Assembly: GCA_047612485.1 (NCBI GenBank)
Contig: JBLGAT010000004.1
Span: forward strand, 1-64,000
Direction: 5' to 3'
Length of the DNA: 64,000 bases
Source: Sediminicola sp047612485
GTDB lineage: Bacteria; Bacteroidota; Bacteroidia; Flavobacteriales; Flavobacteriaceae
How positions within the stretch are numbered: the first letter of the stretch is position 1; the number at the start of each line of letters is the position of its first letter. The notes beneath the pieces are model-generated. The model was not told where the DNA came from, made no database searches, and was given only the letters and a program-made list of their open reading frames with translations. A program made the position numbers and the translations under genes. Below are positions 61,844 through 64,000 of this stretch, piece after piece.

Positions 61844-61877
61844 AACTAAAGTTTTAGTTTAAACTAATATTTTAGTT
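61844..61877. promoter_or_regulatory. Tandem BlaI-type operator dyads
   Basis: AACTAAAGTTTTAGTT (61844-61859) has perfect 7-nt arms, and AACTAATATTTTAGTT (61862-61877) has the same arms with one mismatch. The centres are 18 nt apart. They overlap the -33 position of the reverse promoter, so BlaI probably controls its own operon from here. Confidence 0.6.
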
Positions 61878-61964
61878 CGTAATTAAGAAAATAGTTGCTA
61901 TCATTGGTTAATACCATGTAACTAATTCTCTTTATATTCGTTTCATCCCAATTAAAACAGGAAC

Positions 61965-62480
61965 ATGGATATTTTTTTGGTCCTTCTTGGATTTGTGTTG
62001 ATGCTCACAGGGATTTTAGGTAGTTTACTCCCCGTTTTGCCAGGACCTCCAATCAGTTGGGTGGGTTTACTTTTACTCCATTTTACAGAAGTTATTCCCA
62101 TGGATTGGGAATTTCTGGGCATCACACTAATTATAGCGATCCTCGTATTTGGCTTGGATTATATCATCCCCGTAATGGGGACCAAAAAATTTGGAGGCAG
62201 TAAAGCCGGTATGTTGGGAACAACCGTAGGTCTTGTGGTAGCACTAGTATTTCCAATTCTGGGCATTTTTGGGATAATCGTATGGCCCTTTATCGGTGCT
62301 TTAGTTGGCGAACTTATCAACAGGGCTGATCATAAGACCGCATTAAAGTCGGCCTTCGGTTCCTTTCTTGGATTCTTGACAGGGACTTTCCTTAAGTTTT
62401 TGGTGGCCACGGTTTTTTTAGGACTATTTGTTTCCACCGTTTGGGAATACAAAGGACTGCTTTTCCCATTTTTTACTTAA
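61965..62480 (+). CDS. DUF456 family membrane protein
   Basis: A 171-residue protein with about five helices and the DUF456 signature GILGSLLPVLPGPPISWVGLL followed by LDYIIPVMGTKKFGGSKAG and FIGALVGELI. Its function is unknown; the glycine-rich repeated halves resemble small transport or channel-like folds. It stands alone, and its 3' end overlaps the convergent lysR gene by 8 nt. Confidence 0.85.
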   Translation: MDIFLVLLGFVLMLTGILGSLLPVLPGPPISWVGLLLLHFTEVIPMDWEFLGITLIIAILVFGLDYIIPVMGTKKFGGSKAGMLGTTVGLVVALVFPILGIFGIIVWPFIGALVGELINRADHKTALKSAFGSFLGFLTGTFLKFLVATVFLGLFVSTVWEYKGLLFPFFT

Positions 62481-63372
62481 TATTCTTTTTTTTCAATAAC
62501 AGATCCATGCAATGTTTTAAAGCGGGATTCCTATTATCATCTTTCCAGATCACAGAAAGAATTGCGCGTTGCGGGATATTTTTAAGTTCTATAAATTTTA
62601 CCCTCATATGAAAACCGTATTGCAGGGAAGTGGGCACAATGGCGATCCCCAGATTATTCTCCACCAATTTAAAAATAGTTTGGGCATGTACCGATTTGTG
62701 GGATACCTTGGGCGTAAATCCAGAATCCTCGCAGATACTCATGATCGTATCATAATACAATGGGCTATAATCTTGGGGAAAGAGAATAAAATTTTCCCCT
62801 GATAGCTGATGCACTCCTTCAAAATCTCTAGACAGGATTGGGTAGGCCTCTGGGAGCACCACTGAAAAGGTATCCTCAAAGACGGGGTGAATATGTATAC
62901 CTTCCGGCACCCTTGCCAACCTCACAAAGCCAATATCAAGCTTATCTTTCATAACCGAATCTAATTGGGCTCGGTTGGACAGTTCTTCCAAACTAGTTTT
63001 AACCTTTGGATACTTCTCTTTTAATGCAATCAATAAATCCGGAATTACATTTTGCATCGCAGAACCTAAAAAACCAATACGCACCTCTCCAGAATCCCCA
63101 TCTTTCATAAGCTCCAAATGTTTTTTAGTAAGATCAAGGTGATTAAGGATATATTGAAGTTCGGCTCTTAAATAATCCCCTGCAGGAGTCAGGGTCACCT
63201 TTTTTTTACTTCGAACAAATAAAGGGGTATCTAAAATTTCTTCCATTTGTTTTATTTGCCTGCTTAACCCAGGCTGGGAAATACAAAGCTTTTCAGCGGC
63301 TTTTCGATAATGCAATTCTTCAGCCACAGCTAAAAAATATTTAAAATGTCTAAGTTCTAATTGATAACCCAT
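62473..63372 (-). CDS. LysR family transcriptional regulator
   Basis: A 299-residue regulator. The HTH is LELRHFKYFLAVAEELHYRK and AAEKLCISQPGLSRQIKQME, followed by the linker helix and a substrate-binding domain (about 92-295) with VRIGFLGSAMQNVIP and HPVFEDTFSVVLPE. It is divergent from hutH with 79 nt between starts and probably controls it. The frame is open 55 codons further upstream through the hutH start, but ATG 63372 gives the normal N-terminus. A TAAGTTTG -7 box lies at 63418-63411 on the reverse strand. Confidence 0.9.
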   Translation of the reverse strand: MGYQLELRHFKYFLAVAEELHYRKAAEKLCISQPGLSRQIKQMEEILDTPLFVRSKKKVTLTPAGDYLRAELQYILNHLDLTKKHLELMKDGDSGEVRIGFLGSAMQNVIPDLLIALKEKYPKVKTSLEELSNRAQLDSVMKDKLDIGFVRLARVPEGIHIHPVFEDTFSVVLPEAYPILSRDFEGVHQLSGENFILFPQDYSPLYYDTIMSICEDSGFTPKVSHKSVHAQTIFKLVENNLGIAIVPTSLQYGFHMRVKFIELKNIPQRAILSVIWKDDNRNPALKHCMDLLLKKKNIK

Positions 63373-63410
63373 AGCTATTGAATATTGACAAAATTGGTAT
63401 TGGTGATTAT

Positions 63411-63418
63411 CAAACTTA
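63411..63418 (-). promoter_or_regulatory. -7 box for the lysR gene
   Basis: TAAGTTTG on the reverse strand fits TAnnTTTG exactly, 39 nt before the lysR ATG. No -33 TTG is at the right distance. Confidence 0.35.
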
Positions 63419-63451
63419 ATCAATAAATTTATAGTATTAAAATTGTAACCC

Positions 63452-64000
63452 ATGATTCCAGTACCTAAGACATTTTTATTTGGAGAAGACCAACTCTCAG
63501 CCAGTATAGCATTATCAATTGCCAATGGTAATACCAAGGGCAGTATTTCTGACGATACAAGAAAAAAAGTAGTCCGGAGTCGAACTATTGTAGAGAATAT
63601 TGTTGAAAAAGGCCATGCCGTTTATGGGATCAATACAGGTTTTGGCCCTCTTTGTACCACCAAAATATCAAAGTCAGAAACCAAGATTCTACAGACCAAT
63701 ATCCTTCAGAGTCACAGCGTTGGGGTAGGCACCCCTATTGCCTCTGAAATTGCAAAATTAATGATGATACTCAAAGTCCATTCGTTAGCCAGAGGGTATT
63801 CTGGAATAGCGGAAACAACTTTGGATCGGATTCTTTGGCATATAGATAATGATGCCATCCCGGTAGTTCCATCCCAAGGATCGGTTGGGGCCTCGGGAGA
63901 TCTTGCTCCACTTTCACATTTATTCTTGCCTCTTATTGGTCTCGGCAAAGTCATCTATAATAATGAAGAAATGAGCACGGCAGAGCTTTTTAAAAAAACT
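63452..64000 (+). CDS. hutH: Histidine ammonia-lyase, N-terminal part
   Basis: The first 183 residues of an aromatic ammonia-lyase that runs off the right edge. AVYGINTGFGPL is the conserved Tyr loop, LQTNILQSHSVGVG follows, and GSVGASGDLAPLSH contains the Ala-Ser-Gly triad that forms the MIO cofactor. Histidine ammonia-lyase makes urocanate from histidine; a tyrosine ammonia-lyase cannot be excluded without the rest. It is divergent from the LysR gene, its likely regulator. Most of the 500-residue enzyme lies outside the window. Confidence 0.85.
   Translation, partial: MIPVPKTFLFGEDQLSASIALSIANGNTKGSISDDTRKKVVRSRTIVENIVEKGHAVYGINTGFGPLCTTKISKSETKILQTNILQSHSVGVGTPIASEIAKLMMILKVHSLARGYSGIAETTLDRILWHIDNDAIPVVPSQGSVGASGDLAPLSHLFLPLIGLGKVIYNNEEMSTAELFKKT

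Larger units (their letters stand above)
61621..61964. other. 344-nt region between blaI and the DUF456 gene
   Basis: No gene is seen. It contains an inverted pair of TCGAG-rich repeats in what would be the blaI leader RNA, a reverse -7 box, and two operator-like dyads, each listed separately. A partial third copy of the repeat (GGTCGAGCGC) lies near 61642. Confidence 0.6.

Noticed and set aside
1..64000. tRNA, rRNA, insertion sequences, prophage, CRISPR
   Set aside because: No cloverleaf, rRNA, transposase, integrase or repeat-spacer pattern was recognised on either strand by eye.

Overview
The window reads as chromosomal DNA of a marine-type Flavobacteriaceae bacterium (Bacteroidota). The evidence is AT-rich sequence, several exact matches to the Bacteroidota -7 promoter box (TAnnTTTG) next to gene starts, few Shine-Dalgarno sites, a SusC/SusD pair, a mevalonate/UbiA lipid block, a BlaI/M56-TonB pair, and an arginine operon built around an N-acylornithine carbamoyltransferase. 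No rRNA, tRNA, CRISPR array, insertion sequence or prophage was seen. Function calls come from reading motifs and recalling family features; no database search was run.

Layout. 1-770: the tail of a GIY-YIG nuclease gene, a hairpin element with terminator, and a small YfiM-like membrane protein. 911-5386: a co-directional arsenosugar-type cluster (rhodanese, TIGR04282-like GT, purine nucleoside phosphorylase, ArsM-like methyltransferase, DUF547, TIGR04283-like GT) with no radical-SAM ArsS gene beside it. 5383-7515: amidase and GH113-like lipoprotein, reverse strand. 7688-10639: FAD oxidoreductase plus membrane NapH/CcoG-like 4Fe-4S protein. 10790-14352: three-gene glycosyl transfer set. 14360-24323: promoter, Arg-containing leader peptide and arginine/proline operon (GNAT, argG, argC, proC, argD, proB, argF', argB, argE, argH) ending in a strong terminator.

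24343-29810: pseudouridine synthase, nitrilase, UbiA prenyltransferase, mevalonate kinase, diphosphomevalonate decarboxylase and divergent tspO. 29900-32577: BaiN/HI0933-like flavoprotein, GDPD lipoprotein and a small membrane protein. 32620-45983: an alpha-glucan utilization locus with two GH13 enzymes, GH65 phosphorylase, beta-phosphoglucomutase, LacI regulator and divergent susC/susD. Glucan would be bound by SusCD, cut outside the cytoplasm by GH13 enzymes, then phosphorolysed to glucose-1-P and glucose-6-P; no maltose permease is present here.

46154-58356: the most unusual region, one operon of three paralogous ~1100-residue lipoproteins (each seven FG-GAP/VCBS units, an ASPIC/UnbV domain, seven more units), a vanadium-haloperoxidase-like lipoprotein and a GyrI-like membrane-anchored protein. 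58379-61877: TPR protein, an M56 peptidase with two TonB C-terminal domains, and BlaI with tandem operator dyads at its own promoter. 61965-64000: DUF456 protein, LysR regulator and the start of hutH.
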